Below, piece by piece: positions 17,541 to 25,630 of a DNA stretch of 64,000 nucleotides; the first letter of the stretch is position 1, and each line of letters opens with the position of its first letter. The DNA is taken from the NCBI GenBank assembly GCA_002399735.1, contig DHEF01000044.1, positions 1 through 64,000 of the forward strand. The letters are read 5' to 3'. The notes under the pieces are model-generated. The model was not told the DNA's origin. It was given only the letters and a program-made list of their open reading frames with translations, and did not search any database. This DNA is from Chitinophagaceae bacterium UBA4857 (GTDB lineage: Bacteria > Bacteroidota > Bacteroidia > Chitinophagales > Chitinophagaceae). The position numbers were made by a program, and so were the translations under genes.

Positions 17541-18305
17541 ATGAAATATATTAAACATTGTATATTATTGGCGATCGTTACTACAATAGTATTGGTGGCT
17601 TGCAAAAAAAATGTATTAACCGTTTCCCCTTTTGAGTACACCAACGGAAAAGCATTATTAAAAGTAGTTTACGCATGTCCATATGCAAGAAATCCGGGGG
17701 TTATCATAAAAATAAATGGTGAAAAAGTCAGTAGTGTTATAACCTACTCTACCCCTTATCCTGGTGGCGGATTAAATACGGGTGGTAACAGTTTTGCTGA
17801 TTACCTTTCTGTTAAGCCTGGTGAAAACACGGTGAGTTTATCAATCCCTTATGTAGGAACGGGTAATGATTCTATATTGTTACACCAAGGTGTTTATAAT
17901 TTTGTGGCCAATCAATTTCAGTCATTGCATCTTACTGATACACTAACATCTACTCAAGCGGTACAAATTATTGATCCGGCTAACAGACCTGACTCAGGAT
18001 TAGTGTTATTTCGTTTTGTAAATTTAATACCCAATTCAGGCGGTATAGATTTATATTTTGGGCCTACAAAAGTAGCATCCAATGTTATGTATAAAGCATC
18101 AACTGATACTTTTTCCATTGCAGCAGGTACTTCATTAGCTTGGTCGCTTAGAAATGCCGGTGAAACAGGTACACTGGGCACTACCTATACTAGTGCTAGC
18201 ACTGTAGCTAACCAAAGAGTATTTACAGTATATGCAAGGGGTTATACCGGATTACCTGTTGCAGATATCAGGAGTCCGAAAATATCATTTGCTTACAATA
18301 AGTAA
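17541..18305 (+). CDS. DUF4397-type lipoprotein
   Basis: A 254 aa predicted lipoprotein: the leader MKYIKHCILLAIVTTIVLVACKK ends in a lipobox cysteine. The body contains the segments ALLKVVYACPYARNPGVIIKING and LVLFRFVNLIPNSGGIDLYFG, which look like the paired beta-rich repeats of DUF4397 proteins, often found next to SusC/SusD genes. A longer frame from 17508 is possible but the lipoprotein leader starts at 17541. It is the last gene of the SusC operon and ends eight bases before a terminator. A surface accessory role in cargo capture is inferred. Confidence 0.75.
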   Translation: MKYIKHCILLAIVTTIVLVACKKNVLTVSPFEYTNGKALLKVVYACPYARNPGVIIKINGEKVSSVITYSTPYPGGGLNTGGNSFADYLSVKPGENTVSLSIPYVGTGNDSILLHQGVYNFVANQFQSLHLTDTLTSTQAVQIIDPANRPDSGLVLFRFVNLIPNSGGIDLYFGPTKVASNVMYKASTDTFSIAAGTSLAWSLRNAGETGTLGTTYTSASTVANQRVFTVYARGYTGLPVADIRSPKISFAYNK

Positions 18306-18312
18306 GCCCATT

Positions 18313-18344
18313 AAAAAAAGCCACTTGTACAAGTGGCTTTTTTT
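18313..18344. terminator. Bidirectional terminator between the SusC operon and thrC
   Basis: Perfect palindrome GCCACTTGTACAAGTGGC with seven-A and seven-T flanks; usable by the rightward SusC operon and the leftward thr operon. Confidence 0.9.
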
Positions 18345-18346
18345 AA

Positions 18347-19639
18347 TTATTTCAGTAAAAATTCTTTTAATTTTTCATACGATACATCCATTTGTACACT
18401 TTTCTTAGCCGCATCCATAATGCTTTTTACATTATCAGGAATAGTAACGGCTTTACCCGTAATACGTTCAACCGCATCCGGAAATTTAACCGGATGAGCA
18501 GTTTCTAAAAACATACCACTACCACCGTTTTTTAATATGTATTGTTCCAAAGCGAGGTAACCAACAGCTCCATGCGGATCTAATAGATATCCGTTTTGTT
18601 CATACACACGCTTTATGGTTGTTTCCGTTTCGGCATCGCTAATAGTTGCTGATGATAAGTTGGCTCTTACCTCATTAAACTGTTTATTAAATATTTCAAG
18701 TACACGTACAAAATTACTTGGGTTAGCTACATCCATTGCGTTACTTAATGTGGCAACAGATTTTTTACTTTGCCAGTTGCCGGTTTGTAAATACGGCGTT
18801 ACTACATCATTTACATTACAGGCCGCAATAAAATGTTGCAAAGGCAAACCAGATTGTTTAGCCAATATACCGGCACAAATATTTCCAAAATTACCACTGG
18901 GTACGGCTACTACCGGTGGCTTGGTTTTATCGATCCATTGTTTGTATGCAAAAAAATAATAAAACTGTTGTGGTAACCAACGTGCAACATTAATAGAGTT
19001 GGCTGATGTTAAAAATATTTGATTTCGTAAGGCTTCATCGGCAAAAGCTTCTTTCACCAGACCTTGGCAATCATCAAAACTTCCATGTACTTCCAAGGCA
19101 TGTATATTGCCGCCTAATGCTGTTAATTGTTTTTCCTGTACAGCACTTACCTTTCCTGATGGATATAAAATTACTACCTCCACTCCTTCTACCCCGTAAA
19201 ATCCATTGGCAACTGCGCCACCTGTGTCGCCACTTGTTGCTACCAGAACCGTTACTTTTTTTGTTTCATCTTTTAAAAAATATCCTAAACAACGACTCAT
19301 AAACCTTGCGCCAATATCTTTAAAGGCTAATGTTGGACCGTGAAATAATTCCAACGATGAAATGGTTTCTGTTACCTGTTTTAATGGTATGGAAAAGTTA
19401 ACCGTTTCCGCTACTATTTGTCGCAGCACATCATCAGGAATAATATTGCCAACATAAGGTTTTATTACTTCATAGGCAATGTTTTCATTACTCAACGATT
19501 CAATATTTTTAATCAAATCATGGCTAACCTGTGGTAGGTATTCAGGAAAATACAAACCTTTGTCTGGTGCCTGCCCCGCAATAGCCGCTTGCTTAAAATC
19601 AACCACGGGTGATTGTTTGTTGGTACTATAATATTTCAA
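18347..19639 (-). CDS. thrC: Threonine synthase
   Basis: Converts O-phosphohomoserine to threonine, the last step of threonine synthesis, with pyridoxal phosphate in the cytoplasm. The 430 aa protein has the N-terminal MKYYSTN segment of the family. The cofactor lysine is at 107 in FHGPTLAFKDIGARFM, with the phosphate-binding ATSGDTGGAV further on. It ends the thrA-thrB-thrC order on the minus strand. It is separated from thrB by 200 bases that contain a family A repeat, unlike the 25-base gap between thrA and thrB. Confidence 0.96.
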   Translation of the reverse strand: MKYYSTNKQSPVVDFKQAAIAGQAPDKGLYFPEYLPQVSHDLIKNIESLSNENIAYEVIKPYVGNIIPDDVLRQIVAETVNFSIPLKQVTETISSLELFHGPTLAFKDIGARFMSRCLGYFLKDETKKVTVLVATSGDTGGAVANGFYGVEGVEVVILYPSGKVSAVQEKQLTALGGNIHALEVHGSFDDCQGLVKEAFADEALRNQIFLTSANSINVARWLPQQFYYFFAYKQWIDKTKPPVVAVPSGNFGNICAGILAKQSGLPLQHFIAACNVNDVVTPYLQTGNWQSKKSVATLSNAMDVANPSNFVRVLEIFNKQFNEVRANLSSATISDAETETTIKRVYEQNGYLLDPHGAVGYLALEQYILKNGGSGMFLETAHPVKFPDAVERITGKAVTIPDNVKSIMDAAKKSVQMDVSYEKLKEFLLK

Positions 19640-19699
19640 TCTTTTATATTTTACTGTTATTTTAATTCGCTTCTACGTCAATTTATCAGCATTATATTT

Positions 19700-19816
19700 G
19701 GGGGCTGTCATCTTTCTATTCTTTGTTCAACTGCAGTTCCCGCTGTCCGCTGTACCGCTGCGGCTAAGGCCGCATTCGGTGCCGCTTCCATCGGGCAGCC
19801 TTTCAGCGATAGAATA
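19700..19816 (+). repeat. Dispersed intergenic repeat, family A, copy 2, inside the thr operon
   Basis: Starts GGGGGCTGTCATC and ends CGCTTCCATCGGGCAGCC then GCGATAGAATA. Its interior GTTCCCGCTGTCCGCTG matches copy 4 at 48015 more than copies 1 and 3. A small internal hairpin (GCGGC..GCCGC) is visible. It sits between thrB and thrC and is the only visible interruption of that operon. Confidence 0.75.
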
Positions 19817-19839
19817 AATTTCAGCTTCTAATCGACCGA

Positions 19840-20787
19840 TTACATAACAACCGACTCATCCGTATTGATGACTTTTACCCCATGTTTATTAATAGTTGTA
19901 ACATATACATGGTGCGTTATACCAATCTGTTCATATACTTGGTGCATTACTTTGCCAATATTTTCGGCAGTCTCTTTGTCAGCACTCAACATAAAAATAG
20001 AAGGCCCCGAGCCGGAAATACCACCACCTAATGCGCCGGCATCTTTGCATTTTTGTTTTACTTCATCAAAGCCCGGAATAAGAATACTTCGTATGGGTTC
20101 TACAATTACATCTTCCAATGAACGGCCGATTAAGTCAAGATCGTTTTTAAAGAAACCGGTAATTAATCCCGCAATATTTCCCCATTGTTTAATGGCATCT
20201 TTTAAAGGAACCTGTGTACGTAAAATTTGCCTCGCATCAGATGTTTTTACTTCTACCTGCGGATGTACAACCGTCACATATAAATGGGGTGAAGGGATTG
20301 ACATAACATCCAACGGATGTATGCTACGAATAAGTGTTACACCACCTAACAAACATGGTGCAATATTATCGGCATGTTTTACACCGGCTGCTAATTTTTC
20401 TCCATGCATGGCCAGTTGTATTAACTCGTCATTATCAAAAATATTACCCAACAAATAATTGGCAGCAGCTGCAGCACCAGCGGCACTGGCAGCGCTGGAA
20501 CCTATACCACTACCGGGTTTTATCTTTTTTTCTATCGCTACTTCAAAACCAATATTGCCATTCGTTTTTTTCATGGCTTCTAAAAAAACAACCCCGGCAA
20601 CATTTTTTTCAGGGTCGGTAGGCAGGTTATAATCATCCACGTTTTTAATACGTACAACAGGTTCGCTAATTAATGTAACATGCATCACATCAAAAGGTGC
20701 TTCTAAGGCCAGGCCCAAAATATCAAAGCCACAAACAAGGTTAGCAACGGTTCCGGGACAGTGTACAATACAAGATTTATTTTTCAA
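19840..20787 (-). CDS. thrB: Homoserine kinase
   Basis: Phosphorylates homoserine to O-phosphohomoserine with ATP. The 315 aa protein is a GHMP-family kinase: the ATP-binding motif PGSGIGSSAAS is at 91-101, and the C-terminal GGGISGSGPSIFML motif is also present. It lies between thrA (25 bases upstream) and thrC (downstream past a repeat), so it is the middle gene of the threonine operon. Confidence 0.96.
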   Translation of the reverse strand: MKNKSCIVHCPGTVANLVCGFDILGLALEAPFDVMHVTLISEPVVRIKNVDDYNLPTDPEKNVAGVVFLEAMKKTNGNIGFEVAIEKKIKPGSGIGSSAASAAGAAAAANYLLGNIFDNDELIQLAMHGEKLAAGVKHADNIAPCLLGGVTLIRSIHPLDVMSIPSPHLYVTVVHPQVEVKTSDARQILRTQVPLKDAIKQWGNIAGLITGFFKNDLDLIGRSLEDVIVEPIRSILIPGFDEVKQKCKDAGALGGGISGSGPSIFMLSADKETAENIGKVMHQVYEQIGITHHVYVTTINKHGVKVINTDESVVM

Positions 20788-20812
20788 ACAAAATAATTTT
20801 ATGAAATGAATG

Positions 20813-23272
20813 TTAAGCTTTGGTCGCTCTTATAATATCGGCAAATACACCACTGGCGGTTACTTCAGCGCCTGCACCTGCTCCTTTTACAACCAAAGGT
20901 TGTTCTTTATATCGGTCGGTATAAAACAATACAATATTGTCTTTACCGTATAAGTGATACAAGTCGTGTTCAGGTTTTATATGCTGTAAGCCAACAGATG
21001 CTTTACCATTTTCATACGAGGCTACAAATTTTAAAATACAACCGGCAGCTTTCGCTTCTTCGTATAGTTTTTTAAAATGCGGTTCTTCCAACGCCATGGC
21101 TTTGTAAAAATCTTCTACAGAACCTTTCACGCAAGACTCCGGCAGGAAGGAATTGTTTTCAATATCCTCCATTTCCATTTTATCACCTGCTTCACGGGCC
21201 AATATCATAATTTTACGCATTACGTCAGTGCCACTTAAATCTAAGCGTGGATCCGGCTCGGTGTAACCTTCGTCCTGTGCTTGTTTTACCACATCAGCAA
21301 AAGGTCTGCTGCCATCGTAATTATTAAAAACAAAATTTAAGGTGCCACTTAGTACGGCTTGCATTTTATGTACGGTATCGCCACAACGGGTAAGATCATT
21401 TAACGTACCAATTACAGGTAAGGCTGCACCCACATTGGTTTCAAACAAAAACTGTCCATGAAATTCTTCTGAAAGTTGTTTAAGGTGTTTATAGTTTTCA
21501 TATGCTGATGATGCGGCTATTTTATTACAGGCAACTACCGAGATGGTTTTGTGTAATAACTGATCGTATATACCGGCTACTTTATCATTTGCAGTAACAT
21601 CTACAAAAATTGAGTTACGCAGGTTGCGGTTAATAACCTGGTAAACGAATTGTTGTAGATCAGATGTATGACCTGCTTGTAATTCCTGCTGCCAGTTATT
21701 TACATCAATACCGTTTTCGTTAAATACCATATTACGGCTATTGGAAAGGCCAATTACCTTCACCACAATATGCATTCTTTCTTTCAGGTATTGGGCCTGT
21801 TGTTGTAATTGTCCCAACAGTTTTGCACCTACATTACCGGTACCCACTATAAATAAATGTACCTGTTTGTAACTGGTGCCAAAAAACTCTTCGTGTAAAA
21901 CGTTGATTGATTTTTTTACATCTTTAGTAGCTACAACAGTTGATATATTTTTTTCGGAAGAGCCTTGTGCAATAGCCCTGATATTTACGCCATTTTTACC
22001 CAAGGCACTAAACATACGTCCGCTAATGCCGGGATGGCTTTTCATGTTTTCGCCAACTAAGGCTACAATGGATAGTTCTGTTTCTACGGTTAACGGTTCT
22101 ACTTTTTGTAAAGCAATCTCATTAGCAAACGCAGTATCTACCGCTTGTTTTGCCTTGTATGCAAAATGGGCATCAATGGCTACAGAAATGGAGTGTTCAG
22201 ATGAACCTTGTGTGATTAATATCACATTAATCTGCTCATTACTTAAAGCTTCAAACAAACGTTTTGAGAAACCGGGAATACCTACCATGCCACTACCTTC
22301 CAGGCTAATAAGGGCTATATTATTTATGCTTGAAATACCACTTACAATATCACCGCTTTTTGCTGCTTTTAATTCTATTACTGTTCCCGGGTCAGTTGGT
22401 GCAAAGGTGTTTTTAATCCACACCGGAATACCTTTTACCATGACAGGTTGTATGGTTGGCGGGTAGATAACTTTTGCACCAAAGTGTGAAAGCTCCATAG
22501 CTTCCTGGTAGGATATACTTGGGATGATTTTAGCATTAGCAGCTAAGCGTGGATCGGCAGTCATCATACCGCTTACATCTGTCCATATTTCCAATACATC
22601 TGCATCTAATGCCGCAGCAAAAATAGCTGCAGTATAGTCCGAGCCGCCACGACCTAAGGTAGTAGTTACTCCATCCACATCGGCAGCTATAAAACCCGGT
22701 ACAATTAATAGTTTCCCTGTACCCAACTCATTATAATAAGCAGCAATATTTTTATTGGTTGCAAAATAATCAAGCTGTGCCTGTGTATAATTGGAGTTGG
22801 TTACCAAAAGTTCCCGGGCATCTTTCCAATTGGCTTTTTCGTTTTCTTTATTAAATGCAGTAACAATAATTTTTGATGATAACCATTCGCCATAACTGGC
22901 TACACGATCACGGGAACGGGGCGAAAACTCCTTTAATAAAAATATACCATTGCATATATCTTCTATTTCATTGCAAGCCTTTTTTACCAGGCTTAACAAA
23001 CTGCTTTGGTTTACTACCGGTATTAGTTGTTTTACTGCTTCCATGTGGCGTTGCTCTATTAAAAGCAGTTTTTCTTTATAGGTTTCATCGCCGGCAGATG
23101 CCAAATGAGCAGCAGACAAAAGTAGATCTGTTACACCTCCTAATGCCGATACTACGACAATAGTAGTTCCGTTATTATTGCTTTCATGTTTATCGCTTAC
23201 TATACTTATTACCTTACTTATGTTTTCTGCATTGGCTACGGAAGTGCCACCAAATTTTAATACCTGTATCAT
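20813..23272 (-). CDS. thrA: Bifunctional aspartokinase / homoserine dehydrogenase
   Basis: Carries out the first and third steps of threonine synthesis: phosphorylation of aspartate and reduction of aspartate semialdehyde to homoserine. The 819 aa fusion has an aspartokinase domain (1 to about 300, KFGGTSVA at 6-13), paired ACT regulatory domains (about 310-465, where threonine feedback is expected), and homoserine dehydrogenase (from about 475, GTGNVGAKLLG coenzyme motif). It is the first gene of the thr operon, and a leader region with a Thr/Ile-rich frame precedes it. Confidence 0.96.
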   Translation of the reverse strand: MIQVLKFGGTSVANAENISKVISIVSDKHESNNNGTTIVVVSALGGVTDLLLSAAHLASAGDETYKEKLLLIEQRHMEAVKQLIPVVNQSSLLSLVKKACNEIEDICNGIFLLKEFSPRSRDRVASYGEWLSSKIIVTAFNKENEKANWKDARELLVTNSNYTQAQLDYFATNKNIAAYYNELGTGKLLIVPGFIAADVDGVTTTLGRGGSDYTAAIFAAALDADVLEIWTDVSGMMTADPRLAANAKIIPSISYQEAMELSHFGAKVIYPPTIQPVMVKGIPVWIKNTFAPTDPGTVIELKAAKSGDIVSGISSINNIALISLEGSGMVGIPGFSKRLFEALSNEQINVILITQGSSEHSISVAIDAHFAYKAKQAVDTAFANEIALQKVEPLTVETELSIVALVGENMKSHPGISGRMFSALGKNGVNIRAIAQGSSEKNISTVVATKDVKKSINVLHEEFFGTSYKQVHLFIVGTGNVGAKLLGQLQQQAQYLKERMHIVVKVIGLSNSRNMVFNENGIDVNNWQQELQAGHTSDLQQFVYQVINRNLRNSIFVDVTANDKVAGIYDQLLHKTISVVACNKIAASSAYENYKHLKQLSEEFHGQFLFETNVGAALPVIGTLNDLTRCGDTVHKMQAVLSGTLNFVFNNYDGSRPFADVVKQAQDEGYTEPDPRLDLSGTDVMRKIMILAREAGDKMEMEDIENNSFLPESCVKGSVEDFYKAMALEEPHFKKLYEEAKAAGCILKFVASYENGKASVGLQHIKPEHDLYHLYGKDNIVLFYTDRYKEQPLVVKGAGAGAEVTASGVFADIIRATKA

Positions 23273-23313
23273 GTTAATTTTATAAATATGCCTGAAAGTG
23301 TTTGAGAAATGGG

Positions 23314-23389
23314 GAAATAGTTATCTTCTATTTCGGCGGCCTACAAGGCCCAGGGGGTAATATAAACAAGTTAATCCGCGTTAGCGGAT
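23314..23389 (-). promoter_or_regulatory. Candidate thr operon attenuator hairpins
   Basis: Three hairpins read on the minus strand between the leader frame and thrA. The first is ATCCGC-TAAC-GCGGAT (23374-23389) whose loop carries the leader stop codon. The second is GGCC-TTGTA-GGCC (23338-23350). The third is GAAATAG / CTATTTC with a 7-base loop (23314-23334), followed by CCCCATTTCTC. No clean T-run follows any of them, so terminator versus translation-blocking action is undecided. The layout, with a stalled ribosome covering the first hairpin, fits attenuation. Confidence 0.45.
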
Positions 23390-23485
23390 CGTTGTTGTAA
23401 TTGTAATAATGGAAACCAATGCTGTACCGGCAACAGTATGCGTTGCAGGAGTAGAATTTATTATATGGTTATAATTGTACAGCAC
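23381..23485 (-). CDS. Candidate threonine/isoleucine-rich leader peptide of the thr operon
   Basis: A 34-codon frame from GTG ends SIITITTTIR then stop, strikingly like the E. coli ThrL leader which also has a run of Thr and Ile codons. The last eleven codons hold four Thr and four Ile. The frame has no ATG; GTG at 23485 or TTG at 23419 are the candidate starts, and codon 1 is therefore uncertain. The stop codon lies in the loop of the hairpin at 23374-23389. A weak TATCTTG box lies just upstream (about 23505). The inferred role is sensing charged tRNA-Thr and tRNA-Ile to control thrABC. Confidence 0.5.
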   Translation of the reverse strand: MLYNYNHIINSTPATHTVAGTALVSIITITTTIR

Positions 23486-23593
23486 TTTTTTAATAGGTGT
23501 ACAAGATAAGCGCAATTTTGTATTCAAAAATATTTTTTATCATATTTTTTTACAAAATCCAGTATTGACGCAGGTTTTAATAACTTACGGTAG

Positions 23594-24421
23594 TTAGCTA
23601 ACGGTTGATGTTTGTAGATAATCAGTGGCTTTTTTCACACTACCGTACTTTAATAATAGTGATTTTGCGTGTTCGTAATCGGTAAGTTTATTACGCTCCA
23701 TTAACATACGTGTACCACGGTCAACCAGTTTATCGTTGGTCAATTGCATATTCACCATCTTATTGTCTTCTACCCTGCCCAACTGTATCATGGCCGATGT
23801 AGAAATCATATTTAGTACCAGTTTTTGTGCAGTACCACTTTTCATACGGGTACTACCGGTAACAAACTCCGGACCTACTACAACTTCAATAGGATAATCG
23901 GCTGCAGCACTTAATGGTGTATTGGGATTACAGGAAATACTGCCAGTGGCAATACCACGTTTTTTACATTCGTTTAATGCGCCTATAACATAAGGTGTAG
24001 TACCACTGGCAGCAATGCCGATTACTACATCATTTTCGTTAACATCATGTACAGAAAGATCTTTCCAGCCTTGTTGTTCATCATCCTCGGCAAATTCAAC
24101 TGCGGTGGTAATGGCTTTATCACCACCGGCAATAACTGCAATTACCAAACCATATGGTACACCGTAAGTTGGAGGACATTCGCTGGCATCAACCACGGCT
24201 AAACGACCGCTGGTACCTGCGCCAATATAAAATAAACGACCACCCATTAACATTTTATCGCTTACAACTTCTAATAGCTTTTCTATTTGTGGAATTGCCT
24301 TTTGAACAGCCGTTGGTACAATCTGATCTTCAATATTAATATTGGTAAGTAATTCGTTCAGGGACATTTTTTCGAGGTGCCTGTACCCACTTGCTTGCTC
24401 TGTAATTCGTTCAAAAGGCAT
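23594..24421 (-). CDS. murQ: N-acetylmuramic acid 6-phosphate etherase
   Basis: Cleaves the lactyl ether of MurNAc-6-phosphate to GlcNAc-6-phosphate and D-lactate during recycling of cell-wall sugars. The 275 aa protein is a SIS-domain member with GAGTSGRLAVVDASECPPTYG at about 67-87, including the catalytic glutamate at 81 and the phosphate-binding TSGR. STRMKSGTAQKLVLNM later in the protein is also family-specific. It is slightly shorter than the E. coli protein (298 aa) but complete. A sugar kinase gene lies upstream on the same strand, suggesting a recycling unit. Confidence 0.95.
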   Translation of the reverse strand: MPFERITEQASGYRHLEKMSLNELLTNINIEDQIVPTAVQKAIPQIEKLLEVVSDKMLMGGRLFYIGAGTSGRLAVVDASECPPTYGVPYGLVIAVIAGGDKAITTAVEFAEDDEQQGWKDLSVHDVNENDVVIGIAASGTTPYVIGALNECKKRGIATGSISCNPNTPLSAAADYPIEVVVGPEFVTGSTRMKSGTAQKLVLNMISTSAMIQLGRVEDNKMVNMQLTNDKLVDRGTRMLMERNKLTDYEHAKSLLLKYGSVKKATDYLQTSTVS

Positions 24422-24541
24422 ATATCAATTTTTAAAATAAGGCTAATGCAATCGCAAAATTAAATGAAATAGATTTTATATGGTATTTATATCAAGGGTC
24501 ATTTTTAAAACTAAATTTCAACGATTAAGTAAGAACTGTTT

Positions 24542-24632
24542 TCATGCTGTTCAATAGCCTTGTTGCAGTTGAACGGAGCGTCGCAACATCAGCTCCATCA
24601 GGGAACTGATGTTGGTAAAATAAAAATAATCG
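24542..24632 (+). repeat. Dispersed intergenic repeat, family B, copy 3
   Basis: Starts TCATGCTGTTCAATAGCC, then GTTGAACGGAGCGTCGCAAC, and carries a variable hairpin (AACATCAG / CTGATGTT, 8-bp stem). It ends GGTAAAATAAAAATAA, with the A-tract end facing the stop codon of the downstream kinase gene (minus strand). Confidence 0.7.
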
Positions 24633-24642
24633 CGTCAATAGT

Positions 24643-25488
24643 TTAGCTGGTATGAAACTTAATCAACCCTTGCATAGGTTTTTTAAGTACTGTTCCCAAT
24701 TCAAACTCGTAGCTATGGCAAAGCTGATTTAATACATCTTTAAAGCCATGTGCTACACTGCCCACAAAGTTAACGGGGTGTTTCCAACTTTCGCGGTATT
24801 TACACAAATGTGTGAAAAAGAAATCGTTCAAACCATCCTCTATAATGTTCTCTATCATGTAGTGACCGCGGTTTTCTGCAAGGAAGTAGGCAAAAGAAGC
24901 CAGATATCGGTTGGGTAACGGCATTTTGTAGACATTTTCCAAAATCTGCACCGAGTTGGTGTTGTAGGTTAAATCAAACCGACCACGCAATTCATCATCA
25001 AAAGTATTGTATAAATAATACTGAATTACTTTACGACCAAGGTATGCACCACTGCCTTCATCGCCTAATACATAACCTAAGCCCGGACTATTTTTTATAA
25101 TTGATTTTCCGCTGTAAGAACATGAGTTGGCACCTGTACCTAAAATACAAGCAATACCTTTTTCATGTCCGCATAAAGCACGGGCAGCGGCCATTAAATC
25201 GTGTGTTACGGCAATTTTAGCACCATCAAAAGTTTTGCTGATTGCTTTTTTTACGGACCTGGCATTTTCAGGATTGGCACAGCCAGTTCCATAATAATAT
25301 ATATCCGAAATATTTGCATTTTTTAATTTAGGTAACAAATCCTTTTTTAACAAATCTTCAATTTGTTGTGTATTTAAAAAATACGGACTGATACCCTGTG
25401 TCGTGATAGTTTTGGTTTTTCCATTGGTTACCAGGCACCATTCGGCCTTGGTAGCACCGCTGTCTGCAATTAAAATACTAGAGGTCAT
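24643..25488 (-). CDS. BadF/BadG/BcrA/BcrD-type ATPase, probable amino-sugar kinase
   Basis: A 281 aa ASKHA-fold ATPase. The phosphate-1 loop is ILIADSGATKAEWCLV near the N-terminus; GIACILGTGANSCSY is the phosphate-2 region and GLGYVLGDEGSGAYLGR matches N-acetylglucosamine kinases of this family. Immediately upstream of murQ on the same strand, it may phosphorylate GlcNAc or MurNAc to feed cell-wall sugar recycling; this is inferred from context and fold, not from a substrate motif. A family B repeat separates the two genes, so they may not be strictly co-transcribed. Confidence 0.85.
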   Translation of the reverse strand: MTSSILIADSGATKAEWCLVTNGKTKTITTQGISPYFLNTQQIEDLLKKDLLPKLKNANISDIYYYGTGCANPENARSVKKAISKTFDGAKIAVTHDLMAAARALCGHEKGIACILGTGANSCSYSGKSIIKNSPGLGYVLGDEGSGAYLGRKVIQYYLYNTFDDELRGRFDLTYNTNSVQILENVYKMPLPNRYLASFAYFLAENRGHYMIENIIEDGLNDFFFTHLCKYRESWKHPVNFVGSVAHGFKDVLNQLCHSYEFELGTVLKKPMQGLIKFHTS

Positions 25489-25630
25489 ATTGATTTTGGT
25501 TTAGGCGTTAGCATTACAACAAAAACTAAGCTAAAAACACCACCCTTGAAATATTTGGCGGGTTTAGTTTAGCCGAAAGAGTATTAACTTATAACTTTTC
25601 GATAATTTGCGCCAAATTACAGAAAGTTAA

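Noticed and set aside
21876..22466. Long antisense frame opposite thrA (196 codons)
   Set aside because: Shadow frame; thrA is complete and conserved on the other strand.
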